Below, one piece after another: positions 8,328-17,672 of a DNA stretch of 26,050 nt. Position 1 is the stretch's first letter; every line of letters starts with the position of its first letter. The notes under the pieces were generated by a model. That model saw only the letters and a list, made by a program, of their open reading frames with translations, searched no databases and had not been told where the DNA came from. The stretch comes from a virus. The stretch spans positions 1 to 26,050 of IMG/VR virus record IMGVR_UViG_3300006641_000155; one strand, given 5' to 3'. Made by a program: the position numbers and the translations under genes.

Positions 8328-11244
8328 TACCAAATCTTCTACGGTAAGCATTAAATTCTCTGAGGATTTCTGTATTGGACAATCTCTTGTTATAGATTTG
8401 AGCCATTGCAATCTTTCCTTGAAACGTATTAGGCTTAAAGCCGTTTGTGGTTCCGAGATATAGATCACCTGAAGAGTCTGTGTTAGCATTTGAAACACCG
8501 GTACTAACAACTTTAAACTCACCATTCATATATCCACGAATGTTAATACCTTCAAAGGTAAAGGCTGCCTGATACCACGCATTACTATTGACCGTGCCAA
8601 TGGTTATAATATTGGATGTAGTAGAATCACCGACACTAACTTTGAGGCTACTATCCTGAATGAACATTCGGAAGCCTCTATTATTAGCACCATTTACTTT
8701 ACTTGCTATGTATTTATTACCGTTTGTATTAGATGAATTAAACCAAGTGACAAACGTCATTACAGAAGCGGTGTTTATAGCATTGCCATGGGTTAGTGTT
8801 ACGGAGTCATTGGCATAAACACCATTAAACTGAACACCACTGGCTCTGAAGTGTGCATTATTAGTTAATGTTGCAAAACTATTTGCATTGACAGAATTGT
8901 ACCAAACATTAGTTCTATCATAATAAACATTACCAACATTTGCCGCTGTATTTGAAGTTCCTGTTCTGGCATCATATGTGAACACATTAAAGTTTCCACT
9001 AGGAATATAACTTGCACTATTAGCAACGTCAAAATACAGAACCAGATTAGCAAAGGCGTCTGTGGTAAATGGTATTGTATTAACAACGTTAGCAAAAACA
9101 TTGTTCTGACTGTCATCACTATAAACATGCTGTCCAAATAGTAACATACCAGCAGGATGTGACAGTTCTTTAATAGACTTTCTATATCTACTAAGTGACA
9201 CATCTGATTTGATAACATAAGAATATGGCTGATAATAATCTCTGTCCTGAATGAAGTTATAGCCAGATAGATGACCGTCATCATTAATATATCTACCAGG
9301 ATATGTGTAAATACCGGTAACAATGTTAGCAAATGCCTGTGCGGTACCATCGCCTTGTGACTTTAGATTAATTGTAGGATTGGTTAGATAACCAGCACCA
9401 CCAGAAAGAACTCTGAGTCTTTCAATAGAACCGATAACATTGGATGTTGCTTCTAGTAATTCACCGTCTCCAATAATAGCGGTGACCATAACATTAGCAT
9501 TAGATCCAGTAGTTGTTACAACATTTGCTATTGGTAGCGAAAGCATAGAGTATCCTGCACCACCAGTATTAAATCCATCTCTTGGATAGAATGCTACTTG
9601 TTGAATGGTTCCGTTAGCATCAACCACGGTGACAACGCCATTTGCACCTTCACCATAGTCTCCATACTGATTAATAAACTCAATGATGTCACCTGTCTGA
9701 TATCCTATACCACCATCTATAATTTCCATACGTCCAAGAATACCAAAAGAACGAACGAAGTTATTTGATAGAACATCTAAAGTAGGAAGTTCAAAATAAT
9801 TTGAACCTGGATTTGTTATTGCTGTAGCAACGATTGGGCCGCAAGGACCATAAGTCCAATACACCATAGAATTTGACAAAGTTGTATTGGCATTTGGTTT
9901 CTTTCTGATATCAAAGGATAAATTGGTCTGACTACCTGGTAGTCCAGGTGGTGAAATTTTTAGATAGGTAGAATCACGAGCAGATTCTACGATAGTGTAA
10001 TCGGTTCCCGAAACAACGATGATATCACCAGTTTCAAAATACACGTTAGAGTTAGCACCCCAATGAGACAAAGTTACCTCTGTGATACCGCTGCCTGGTA
10101 TGGTGCTTATTGTTAGATTACTAGTATTTGTCCACAGCGTAGCAAGATTGGTGTATGAAAAACTTTCGTTGAGGTCTATAGTATTAGCGATTTGAACATT
10201 AGCCACATCAGATATTCTGGAACCCACAACGTTATATGAAGAAGGATGAAATGATTCGTCGTCATTAACAGATGAAATGATGGCCGCCGCATTTTTACCA
10301 CCGCCGCCAGTGAATAGTAGTTGATCATTAACTCTGAAGCCAGCGCCGGGTAATGTAACTGTGACAGATTTAATTTTACCTTCGAGATTGGCTTTGGCAA
10401 CCTTGGAAATAATAATGATACCACCAGAGCCAGAATTGCTTTCAATAGGAACACCTGCTCCTTGAATGTATCCTGAACCTGCCGATGTTACTGTGGCAGA
10501 GATAATAATACCAGAGAATAGATTACAAGATAGATGCTTAACTTCACCTTCTTCTTCAAAGAAAGTAAATAGTTTTTCACCGTTTTCAAAGTCTTGTTCA
10601 ACAGCAGAAACTTTAAGTTCTGTTACTAATACACCATTATCATAATACTGATCGGCGGCTTCTACGGTACATGTTGAATTAGAGTTAGCACCACGAATGG
10701 ATCGCCCTCTAAACAAAGTATAGGCTGACGCATTAGCGACATTATTAACAGCAAAGTCTTTAACGTTTAACGACTTTTCAACAAACCACTTACCATCGGA
10801 AGCACGTAGAATGTCGTTCTTTGGATAATAGAACTCTACTTCCTCATTATATAATGCTCGCATAAGAAAGCGAATAGACTTTTCTGAACCACGAGAACGA
10901 TAAAACTCTTTGGCATGTTTTAAAAGCAGAACTTTGTCAGCAAGAATACTGTCAGGAATTAATGCTGTAAAATTGTCATACAGTTTTTGAAGAAAGGCAT
11001 GATAATCATTTTCTTCGTGTAGACTATGAGGCTCACCCACAAGAGCATCATGATCAATATCTTGCTTGATTTCATCAATATCAAGAAATCTAGGAAAGTT
11101 TTTGGTTACATAGTTTAACTGTCCGTCTCGTTCCAGGAACTTATAGTAATACTCCATGAACTCAACAAAGCGTTCATGTTCATCTCTGACGAATGCCGGA
11201 ACTTGTGACTTTATTAATAATGAGGTTTTATTGTTACTACTCAT
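8323..11244 (-). CDS. gp7: gp7-like baseplate wedge protein with C-terminal LamG-type domain
   Basis: This 973-residue protein occupies the gp7 slot between gp6 and gp8 and is close to T4 gp7 in length (1032 aa). The N-terminal 150 residues are helical (FVEFMEYYYKFLERDGQLNY; RSRGSEKSIRFLMRALYNEE). Residues 247-642 contain at least five beta modules with a G-(S/A/I)-G-(Y/F) core, as in gp6 and gp8. Residues 735-973 look like a laminin-G/concanavalin-type jelly roll: TFVTWFNSS, a YMNGEF segment, GDLYLGTTNG, and FQGKIAMAQIYNKRLSNTEI near the end. Such domains usually bind glycans, so a surface-binding role is inferred. The start overlaps the gp6 stop as ATGA, which implies translational coupling. 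The gp7 assignment rests mainly on order and size. Confidence 0.75.
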   Translation of the reverse strand: MSSNNKTSLLIKSQVPAFVRDEHERFVEFMEYYYKFLERDGQLNYVTKNFPRFLDIDEIKQDIDHDALVGEPHSLHEENDYHAFLQKLYDNFTALIPDSILADKVLLLKHAKEFYRSRGSEKSIRFLMRALYNEEVEFYYPKNDILRASDGKWFVEKSLNVKDFAVNNVANASAYTLFRGRSIRGANSNSTCTVEAADQYYDNGVLVTELKVSAVEQDFENGEKLFTFFEEEGEVKHLSCNLFSGIIISATVTSAGSGYIQGAGVPIESNSGSGGIIIISKVAKANLEGKIKSVTVTLPGAGFRVNDQLLFTGGGGKNAAAIISSVNDDESFHPSSYNVVGSRISDVANVQIANTIDLNESFSYTNLATLWTNTSNLTISTIPGSGITEVTLSHWGANSNVYFETGDIIVVSGTDYTIVESARDSTYLKISPPGLPGSQTNLSFDIRKKPNANTTLSNSMVYWTYGPCGPIVATAITNPGSNYFELPTLDVLSNNFVRSFGILGRMEIIDGGIGYQTGDIIEFINQYGDYGEGANGVVTVVDANGTIQQVAFYPRDGFNTGGAGYSMLSLPIANVVTTTGSNANVMVTAIIGDGELLEATSNVIGSIERLRVLSGGAGYLTNPTINLKSQGDGTAQAFANIVTGIYTYPGRYINDDGHLSGYNFIQDRDYYQPYSYVIKSDVSLSRYRKSIKELSHPAGMLLFGQHVYSDDSQNNVFANVVNTIPFTTDAFANLVLYFDVANSASYIPSGNFNVFTYDARTGTSNTAANVGNVYYDRTNVWYNSVNANSFATLTNNAHFRASGVQFNGVYANDSVTLTHGNAINTASVMTFVTWFNSSNTNGNKYIASKVNGANNRGFRMFIQDSSLKVSVGDSTTSNIITIGTVNSNAWYQAAFTFEGINIRGYMNGEFKVVSTGVSNANTDSSGDLYLGTTNGFKPNTFQGKIAMAQIYNKRLSNTEILREFNAYRRRFGI

Positions 11245-13325
11245 GCCGTTTCTGGAACCATTTCTAATTGAATAGCCTGAATGTTATTAGTATCAATAGC
11301 AAGAATACGATTTCTCAAAGGTTCAATAACGCCTTGCTCAGGAATGACATTGATAGTCAAAACATCTTGATCATAAAAATCATTTGAAACAACCGACACA
11401 GGATTCAATGAGGATAGAATTACCTGACCAGTAGAATAGTCAATTGTTCCTGCGTTATCATTAATGATAACTTTTTCACCATTTGTTTTATAGTAGTATG
11501 ATCTTAGAATTCCTAAAGACGATTTCAATTTAACATTTAGAACTGCACCTGTTCCGTCAGCATCATTAATGGTAATGAATGCTCGGCTATAATTGATACC
11601 TGGATTAGTAACAGTTACTTTAACAAATCTTCCATTGACAATAGTTGCCTCGGCTGCTGCACCTGTTCCGTCACCTGTGATAGTCAAGGTTGAACCAGAA
11701 GCATAGTTAATACCAGGCGCTAAAATTTGAATTGAATCAATACCTGTATAAGACTCGGGAACTTCTTCGTATAATATTTCACGCTTAATCGCCGAAGAGT
11801 CAGTGACACCTACAGTAGGATAACTATACAACTTAAAGTTATAGTCGCCTTTTCTCAAAGATGTATTGAAGTTTACAACGTAATTGTTGTTGTCGCCTAT
11901 TTCTAGTTTAATTCGTCTCTGCAAGAAGATATCAATATCAGAAGATGTTATTGATGCTTCCGACTGCTCTATATAATTTTGTAGTTTGGACAACTTAAAA
12001 GTTGACTTGAATGTGTATAGTTCCGTCTGAGCATAATTAAAAATTGATTCTTTAATGATATTAAGAATCTGACCTTGTGTTCGGGTTGTTAGATTTGGAT
12101 TATATCTAACCTTTCCACGAACAAGAACAAAGATATATTCAGGATCTATGATGACAGGTTCAACTGTCATAACGTTACGATTGGCAATTAGTGTTTTGGT
12201 GATTTCTTCTTTTTCAAGGTTTGTTAATGTAAAGTACCCTTTTGTCTTCAAAGACATGAACACTTTACCATAAACAGGAGGATTGTTTTCTTCTCCGCCC
12301 CATACAACGGCTGACTCAATGTTCGGATAATCTTTTGTTACCAACGCTTCATAGTCATTCTTTGTAACCGCACGGTTCTGAGAGGTATAATAATTTGGTG
12401 CACGAAATCTTATCTGATCTACGGTTTCTTTATCGCTACCTTTTGTTGCTGAATCAACCACAGTGATTTTAACATTATTCTTAAATCCTGCAATACCCTG
12501 ACCGTCCGCTAAGCCGAACTTTGAAATATTGTTTGCTTTAGATCCGGCAGTATCAAGATAAGTGACCTGAATAATATTTCCGTTTGCAGGGCGCTTACCT
12601 ATAATATTATCACCAAAGTAAATTGTATAGTTGGTGTCGTGATCTTCTTCTAGAAAGAATACCGCAGAATTGCTTCTCAGTTCGATAAAGTCATCTGCCA
12701 GCGAATACTGTGTTGTTTGAGTATTTGAAGATGACTCCTGCACGGTAACCGTCAATGTAGATGTATCTACGTTGGAAGAAGGAATCTGAAATCTTCTGGA
12801 TGTGTTATTTGATGTTACGGCAAACTGTCTTGTGACAGCCTCGCCTTGTTTGATAATGACATTACTAAAAACAAACGATCCATTAGACTTATGCGCCGTA
12901 TTAGAGTTCATTGCTACAAAAGGATAGTTTATCTGATCTTTATCGGCACCTAAAAAGTTTGTCCATTTATCAAGAGTAATATATGCGATGCCTTGATCTT
13001 CTATAGGTCCAGGAGTTACAGTAATATTAACTCTTGCCTCGGCACCACGCTTTGATGTAGGCACATAGTTAATCAACTTAGCATGTGACAGAACATTATT
13101 ACGAATTTGTGCGGTATCAAGAAATGATTCGTTAGCGGCCATATTCAGATAATAAGCATTGTAATAGGTATTGTATGCCAGAACGTCTAGCATAACTGAC
13201 ATACCAGAACCTTCAAAGTCATAATCTTGAAAAGTAGACTGACTTTTTAGATAGTTCTTCAGATTATTACGAATAGAGAAAAAGTCTAGGTCCGCAACTC
13301 TAAGGGAATTATTGGAAGTTGCCAT
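11241..13325 (-). CDS. gp6: Baseplate wedge protein gp6
   Basis: This 694-residue protein matches gp6 (T4: 660 aa), the member of the J/gp6 family that forms the ring joining the wedges around the hub. The N-terminus is typical of the family: DLDFFSIRNNLKNYLKSQS, then a DVLAYNTYYNAYYLNMAANE segment with ESFLDTA and RNNVLSHAKLINY (residues 11-88). The middle keeps the family pattern APNYYTSQNRAVTKNDYEAL (309-328). Residues 530-598 hold two tandem PGINY...GTGA beta modules that recur in gp7 and gp8. It follows gp25 by 5 bases, as expected for a wedge-core operon. The partner wedge proteins gp25, gp53, gp7 and gp8 are all in this block. Confidence 0.93.
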   Translation of the reverse strand: MATSNNSLRVADLDFFSIRNNLKNYLKSQSTFQDYDFEGSGMSVMLDVLAYNTYYNAYYLNMAANESFLDTAQIRNNVLSHAKLINYVPTSKRGAEARVNITVTPGPIEDQGIAYITLDKWTNFLGADKDQINYPFVAMNSNTAHKSNGSFVFSNVIIKQGEAVTRQFAVTSNNTSRRFQIPSSNVDTSTLTVTVQESSSNTQTTQYSLADDFIELRSNSAVFFLEEDHDTNYTIYFGDNIIGKRPANGNIIQVTYLDTAGSKANNISKFGLADGQGIAGFKNNVKITVVDSATKGSDKETVDQIRFRAPNYYTSQNRAVTKNDYEALVTKDYPNIESAVVWGGEENNPPVYGKVFMSLKTKGYFTLTNLEKEEITKTLIANRNVMTVEPVIIDPEYIFVLVRGKVRYNPNLTTRTQGQILNIIKESIFNYAQTELYTFKSTFKLSKLQNYIEQSEASITSSDIDIFLQRRIKLEIGDNNNYVVNFNTSLRKGDYNFKLYSYPTVGVTDSSAIKREILYEEVPESYTGIDSIQILAPGINYASGSTLTITGDGTGAAAEATIVNGRFVKVTVTNPGINYSRAFITINDADGTGAVLNVKLKSSLGILRSYYYKTNGEKVIINDNAGTIDYSTGQVILSSLNPVSVVSNDFYDQDVLTINVIPEQGVIEPLRNRILAIDTNNIQAIQLEMVPETA

Positions 13326-13330
13326 GGCTA

Positions 13331-13735
13331 TTAACGAATCCTTTCGAGAAACAATGTAGATACTACAGGTAGATTTTTATTTAAAATAACATACTCTAGA
13401 CGAACATTAAAACCATACTCATCAGGATTATAAGATACCTTAACAGTCTGTAAACTAACTCGTGGTTCAAAGTTTTCAATACACAATCTGATGGCTTTTT
13501 CCAATTGAATCTGTGTAATTGATGTAGTAGGCTCAAATAATAGTCTAGGAATATCAGAACCAATATTAGATTGAAATGGTCTTTCATAATAATTTGTAAG
13601 CATCAGATTTCTAATAGAACGCTTCACTGAAGCCTCTCCCTTTAAGATTTTTACATCATTAGTGGATGGATTCATTATGAAATCCAGGTCTAAATCTGAA
13701 TAATCTGGGTCTCTATTAATTTGTCTGATTGGCAT
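13331..13735 (-). CDS. gp25: Baseplate wedge protein gp25
   Basis: This 134-residue protein belongs to the gp25 / GPW_gp25 / TssE family (T4 gp25: 132 aa). This small wedge-core subunit contacts the sheath and primes its assembly. Family hallmarks are the early NPSTNDVKILKGEASVKRSI, the NLMLTNYYERPFQSNIGSDI segment containing the conserved ERPF motif, the following LLFEP, and a C-terminal beta region. The start at 13735 has AGGAAA 5 bases upstream, and a late-promoter-like box lies just before that. Confidence 0.95.
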   Translation of the reverse strand: MPIRQINRDPDYSDLDLDFIMNPSTNDVKILKGEASVKRSIRNLMLTNYYERPFQSNIGSDIPRLLFEPTTSITQIQLEKAIRLCIENFEPRVSLQTVKVSYNPDEYGFNVRLEYVILNKNLPVVSTLFLERIR

Positions 13736-13754
13736 AAAAGTTTCCTATTTTAGT

Positions 13755-13762
13755 TATTTATG
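13755..13762 (-). promoter_or_regulatory. Late promoter-like box before gp25 (CATAAATA)
   Basis: A 7/8 match to the TATAAATA late box lies on the minus strand over the stop codon of the spike gene. With a 5-base spacer the transcript would start near 13749 and leave a 14-base leader with an AGGAAA ribosome binding site correctly placed before gp25. The geometry matches the box before gp8. Confidence 0.55.
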
Positions 13763-14978
13763 CTCTATCTAATTGTTGAATCCAAGGATCGTCTTGTTCT
13801 TCTTGTGGCTGATCGGCTCTTGTTGCCTGGCGATCACCAACGCCCTCGGCTTGTGTGCCTGTTAGGAAGTCAAAGGCCATCTGTAGATTTAGGCCGCCGA
13901 ATTGCTGACCCATACCACCAGCAAGATTAACATTACCAGCACCCGGATCGACATGAACATCCGATCCTACAATATGTGTGGTACCAGACAGACCGCCAAC
14001 GTGAGTAGTTGAACCATCAAGAGCAGCAGTACCTTGTGCCTTAACATGAGTGTCTTGTTGAGATTTGATTTCAACGTTTTGCTGTGCGGTTTGAGAAATG
14101 TTTTGCTGAGCCTCGGACGAAATACTACCAGCATCTGCTTTTAGTTTAATGCCGCCGCTCTTTGTTTTGGTACTAATATCTTTTTCAGCAGTAGTGGTAA
14201 TACCATTATTTTTTGACTCTGTAGTAATCTCTTCATCGGCTGTGTGATCGGTCTTACCACTTTCATGTTTAATAGTAACTTTCTTACCATCTTTTTCATA
14301 TGACTGATCTGACTTACCGTCTTTAGTCTGCTGAAACATGTCACCCTTTTCATTATAGAGAGACATATCACCTTCATTAGGAACAGCGCCGTGCCAGCCA
14401 GCAGCACCACCAGTGAATAGTTTATCACTCTGAGATGCGACTGTCGTGGCACCTTTTGACGTATATGCAGCGGCTCCATGTGCTTGATAGTTGATAGATC
14501 CTTCAACTTTCTTATTAATGTTCTTGGCCTGTGTATCCATGTTACCACGAACATGTCTGTTCATGTTCTTAGCAACAACATTCATGTCACCCATCACGGT
14601 GAGATTATAATTCTTATGACAGGTAACATTGTAATCACCGAAGACACGTAACGAGGCATCACCTTTTACGGTAATATCTTGAGCACCAGAAATTGTAATA
14701 CGATTTTCACCAAATGTAACTTCATATCTGGAATTGTGTGAGGTCATATGAACCGCACCATCTGGAAAGAACTCAAATCCAGAACCTGAACGGTGCTGAA
14801 TGAAAAGAGATTCGTGTCCTTCAGTAGCATCCATACCGATGTTATTACCAGAACGATCTTTCATTGTCCAGTAATTAGGATATTCACCAGCACCTTGACC
14901 CTTTCGTGGTGTTTCACGAATGTCATATGGATCTTCTGGTGTTTCTTTTGCTTTGTTATTATTACTTTTCGCTGCCAT
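13758..14978 (-). CDS. gp5-like beta-helical baseplate spike without lysozyme domain
   Basis: This 406-residue protein resembles the C-terminal half of T4 gp5 and VgrG-type spikes. About residues 85-170 and 225-350 are runs of short beta repeats with alternating polar residues and glycines (ITVKGDASLRVFGDYNVT; NLTVMGDMNVVAKNMN; THVGGLSGTTHIVGSDVHVD), the pattern that winds into a trimeric needle. About residues 35-80 (YPNYWTMKDRSGNNIGMDA, GSGFEFFPDGAVHM) resemble a beta-helix entry cap. No T4-lysozyme-like domain is present, unlike T4 gp5 (575 aa). The C-terminus is acidic and Gln-rich. Position next to the hub gene and before gp25 supports a central spike role. The likely start is the ATG at 14978, with a GGAA upstream. 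Confidence 0.8.
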   Translation of the reverse strand: MAAKSNNNKAKETPEDPYDIRETPRKGQGAGEYPNYWTMKDRSGNNIGMDATEGHESLFIQHRSGSGFEFFPDGAVHMTSHNSRYEVTFGENRITISGAQDITVKGDASLRVFGDYNVTCHKNYNLTVMGDMNVVAKNMNRHVRGNMDTQAKNINKKVEGSINYQAHGAAAYTSKGATTVASQSDKLFTGGAAGWHGAVPNEGDMSLYNEKGDMFQQTKDGKSDQSYEKDGKKVTIKHESGKTDHTADEEITTESKNNGITTTAEKDISTKTKSGGIKLKADAGSISSEAQQNISQTAQQNVEIKSQQDTHVKAQGTAALDGSTTHVGGLSGTTHIVGSDVHVDPGAGNVNLAGGMGQQFGGLNLQMAFDFLTGTQAEGVGDRQATRADQPQEEQDDPWIQQLDRA

Positions 14979-14983
14979 GATTA

Positions 14984-16426
14984 TTATTCCAAAAATTGAA
15001 GGTTAAACTGGTCTGTACCGACACCAACACCACTTTCATAGTGTTCTTTTTTCAAAGGCTCTCCACCTTCAGCCGTTTCTTTAAATATAGTATGTAACTT
15101 TTTGGCCGTTTCACTTTGATTCAATTTCTGATGCATTTTCTTTGCTTCTTTTTCTTGCTTGGGTGACAGTCTCTTAAACATTTCCTGCATAATCTGAGAT
15201 GACTTGCCAAACATTTGCTGCATCATCGAGCCCATTTGACCACCCTGGCCGCCTCCTGCTCCAGAACTTGGTGCTTGTGAGCCTGCTCCACCGGGTGATT
15301 GCGCCGGGTCACTAATGACGTTTGCCCAATTATTCATATTATTCATGGTATTTCCGGTGTATATCGTGTCTATAGTACCGTCAAAACCAACAACCTGCTT
15401 GGCTACACCATGTGCGGTATCAAATGTATATTCTGTAGGCTTTAATTTTTCTTGACCAAATAAAGAAGTATCCCATTGAAGTCTCTGCATAACATTCATT
15501 AGGTCAGAAAGAGTTGTGACTTGTGATAATAAATCGGCCGCATTTCCTAAGTAAGTGTCCTCATCAACAACCGAACCAGTAACGAACTCTATACCACCAC
15601 TTGTGTCAAGACCTTGAACTAACTTAGATAGACTATTAATCGCCGTACCTATATTAGGATCAACCTTACCCATAATATCTTGCATATAGGTGTTGCCTGT
15701 TGATGTTCCGCCGCCAGTAGCAGGAGGTGCTCCTCCACCTCCACCGCCTTTACCCTTACCTGCCAATCCTTGAAACATTTGTGCCATTGACATAACCTGA
15801 CCAGCAAGTTGCTGCATCATTTGATTAGTCATCATCTTATCATTTTTAGTTTTAGCAGTAGGAACTTTCTTGACTTCAGGTTGATGAAAACCTGTCATCT
15901 GAAATAAAGCACCATGAATAGGCAGACCGTCTAGCAAGTCTAAAGAATGCTGCTCACCTTTTTCTTGTATCTTTCTAATCTTGGCGCCACGTTCTGTGGT
16001 CTCTTGAATTTTTGGTGGTATCTTTACAGGAATCTTTTCAGACTTCAACTGTTGCATGATAGGACCGTTCATAATATCATAACCACCGCCACCACCAGAA
16101 CCGTCACCACCCTTACGAACTGTATTAGACATACCAAGGATGATGCCACCGGCTTCGCCAGCCTGTTTAAGAACATATACAATAGCACCTGGGTCAGGTG
16201 GTGACATTGACGTTATTTGACCAAATGAGGTAGGATTGACAGACAGTCCAGAGAACCACAAATCTTCTATGTTAACGTCCTGTTGAGAATGACGCATGGG
16301 ATCAAAGATTGGTGAGGCGCCGTCTTGTCTTTCTGATGGACCTGTGGCACTATTCTTATTACCACCGGCGACAACCATTGGAGTAATTTGTCCATGTGGA
16401 TGTGAAGGTGTAGAAACTTTTCCCAT
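14984..16426 (-). CDS. Gly/Met-rich hub-associated protein with OB-like segment (possible gp5 N-part)
   Basis: This 480-residue protein starts one base after the stop of the hub gene and ends 5 bases before the spike gene. About residues 55-105 read like the last strands of the gp5/VgrG OB-fold (FGQITSMSPPDPGAIVYVLK, then EAGGIILGMSNT, comparable with the nGIVLGtyG ending of gp5 OB domains). The rest contains poly-glycine linkers (near 108-116 and 226-232), Met/Gln-rich helices (MMTNQMMQQLAGQVMSMAQM) and a basic, helical C-terminus. I infer that it connects the gp27-like hub to the beta-helical spike, so that gp5 is encoded as two genes. The assignment is tentative. Only the OB-like stretch and the order support it. 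Confidence 0.5.
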   Translation of the reverse strand: MGKVSTPSHPHGQITPMVVAGGNKNSATGPSERQDGASPIFDPMRHSQQDVNIEDLWFSGLSVNPTSFGQITSMSPPDPGAIVYVLKQAGEAGGIILGMSNTVRKGGDGSGGGGGYDIMNGPIMQQLKSEKIPVKIPPKIQETTERGAKIRKIQEKGEQHSLDLLDGLPIHGALFQMTGFHQPEVKKVPTAKTKNDKMMTNQMMQQLAGQVMSMAQMFQGLAGKGKGGGGGGAPPATGGGTSTGNTYMQDIMGKVDPNIGTAINSLSKLVQGLDTSGGIEFVTGSVVDEDTYLGNAADLLSQVTTLSDLMNVMQRLQWDTSLFGQEKLKPTEYTFDTAHGVAKQVVGFDGTIDTIYTGNTMNNMNNWANVISDPAQSPGGAGSQAPSSGAGGGQGGQMGSMMQQMFGKSSQIMQEMFKRLSPKQEKEAKKMHQKLNQSETAKKLHTIFKETAEGGEPLKKEHYESGVGVGTDQFNLQFLE

Positions 16427-16427
16427 T

Positions 16428-17672
16428 TTATACTATTCCTCGTCCTACTGTTGATGATACGCAATCAAAGGTGGTTGTCGCATAACCACCCATTTGAATC
16501 CTGTGTGTTAGAGATGCAATTAGATATGTGCCTGATCCATATAGACGCCCTCCACCTGATTTATCTTTCCATTCAAAATTAATAACATCACCGGCATGTA
16601 GATTAGGATTCCATGGTGCTATCAATCTAAATGCAATCTTATCTTTTTCTAACAAACCCATTCTAGCCTGTCTTCTTAATAGATGCTTTTCAACATCGGT
16701 GTCACAACCATTTTGTTGTTGGGACGTGCCTTTGTTAGTCAATGACTGCTTAAAGTTACCGTTACGAATACAAGCCTGCATACTTCCGTTTAAAAAGTTA
16801 CCTGTAGCATCTGATGGATTTATAAATGAACCTGCGTTGATATTATTACCGTTTTCATCTAGACCATTTAATAGGTCAGAAAGCAAATCATAATCACAAG
16901 GAAACATAAAATGAATTGCTTTATATTGTGAGGTAGGATCGTTATATGCTGCCCCACCTCTTACACCTGTTTCGCTGTGATAATATTTGTTAGGATTAGG
17001 TGCCTGTGAGCATAAACTCTTTAATGATCTAAAATGGTGAGTGGGCTGCCAGTTGCCACCTACTCCATATGTCATGTAGTGAATGAACGATGGATCATCA
17101 CCGTCTAGTGCCATGTTACACTGTTGATTGACTACCTGAAAAGGATGAATGCATTCTGCAATATAGTCTCTTCCCGGACTAGAACTTTGTATATCTGGAT
17201 TAGTTGCTCCTACGCATGTAGTGAGAACATATCTAACAACCTCTGATGGAGTGGTACAGTTCCAGGATTTACTGACCAGGTGTTGTGCATCTTCTAATAG
17301 AGATTTATCGCAGGCATGAAAGGTCATTTCTTCTGTCTGACCGATATTGATGGGCTGAAACTCTCTATTGTCTAGACGATATATCTTTTGATTAATAGAC
17401 ATACTATTACCTAGAGCATCATTCATGGTGAGTGTTAGGTCTTTACCCTTGGTATCTTCCCAATTTTTAAAAGTAACATTGTTATAAATCTGAGACTGAA
17501 ATGTAGCGGATGTTTGTAGTCCAGGAGTCAATAGACTTTCGGTGCAAGTAACTTCTTTACAGTTTACCTGCGTATATTTGACGCCGCCTAACTCACCGCT
17601 CAATCTTACTAAACGAGCGTCGTCGTTAATAGCACCTCTAGATTGATTAGGATTAACGTCCAAGAATGCCAT
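16428..17672 (-). CDS. gp27: Baseplate central hub protein, gp27-like
   Basis: This 414-residue protein is close in length to T4 gp27 (391 aa), the trimeric hub ring related to Mu gp44 and P2 gpD. Visible hub features are an N-terminal beta domain with a SMSINQKIYRLDNREFQPIN stretch, a central part ending in a Cys-containing QACIRNGNFKQSL segment, and a typical C-terminus in which a small beta-barrel ends as LHAGDVINFEWKDKSGG then GSGTYLIASLTHRIQMGGYA, the pattern hub proteins use for their last tube-like domain. It is cysteine-rich for a baseplate protein. It overlaps the gp53 stop by one base (TAATG) and is followed by the OB-like and spike genes, which is the expected hub-spike order. The family call rests on the C-terminal pattern and context. 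Confidence 0.68.
   Translation of the reverse strand: MAFLDVNPNQSRGAINDDARLVRLSGELGGVKYTQVNCKEVTCTESLLTPGLQTSATFQSQIYNNVTFKNWEDTKGKDLTLTMNDALGNSMSINQKIYRLDNREFQPINIGQTEEMTFHACDKSLLEDAQHLVSKSWNCTTPSEVVRYVLTTCVGATNPDIQSSSPGRDYIAECIHPFQVVNQQCNMALDGDDPSFIHYMTYGVGGNWQPTHHFRSLKSLCSQAPNPNKYYHSETGVRGGAAYNDPTSQYKAIHFMFPCDYDLLSDLLNGLDENGNNINAGSFINPSDATGNFLNGSMQACIRNGNFKQSLTNKGTSQQQNGCDTDVEKHLLRRQARMGLLEKDKIAFRLIAPWNPNLHAGDVINFEWKDKSGGGRLYGSGTYLIASLTHRIQMGGYATTTFDCVSSTVGRGIV

Noticed and set aside
8702-8720. AATAAATA-like box (TATTTATT on the plus strand) inside the gp7-like gene
   Set aside because: Imperfect match within coding sequence and far from any gene start in the reading direction; likely chance in AT-rich DNA.
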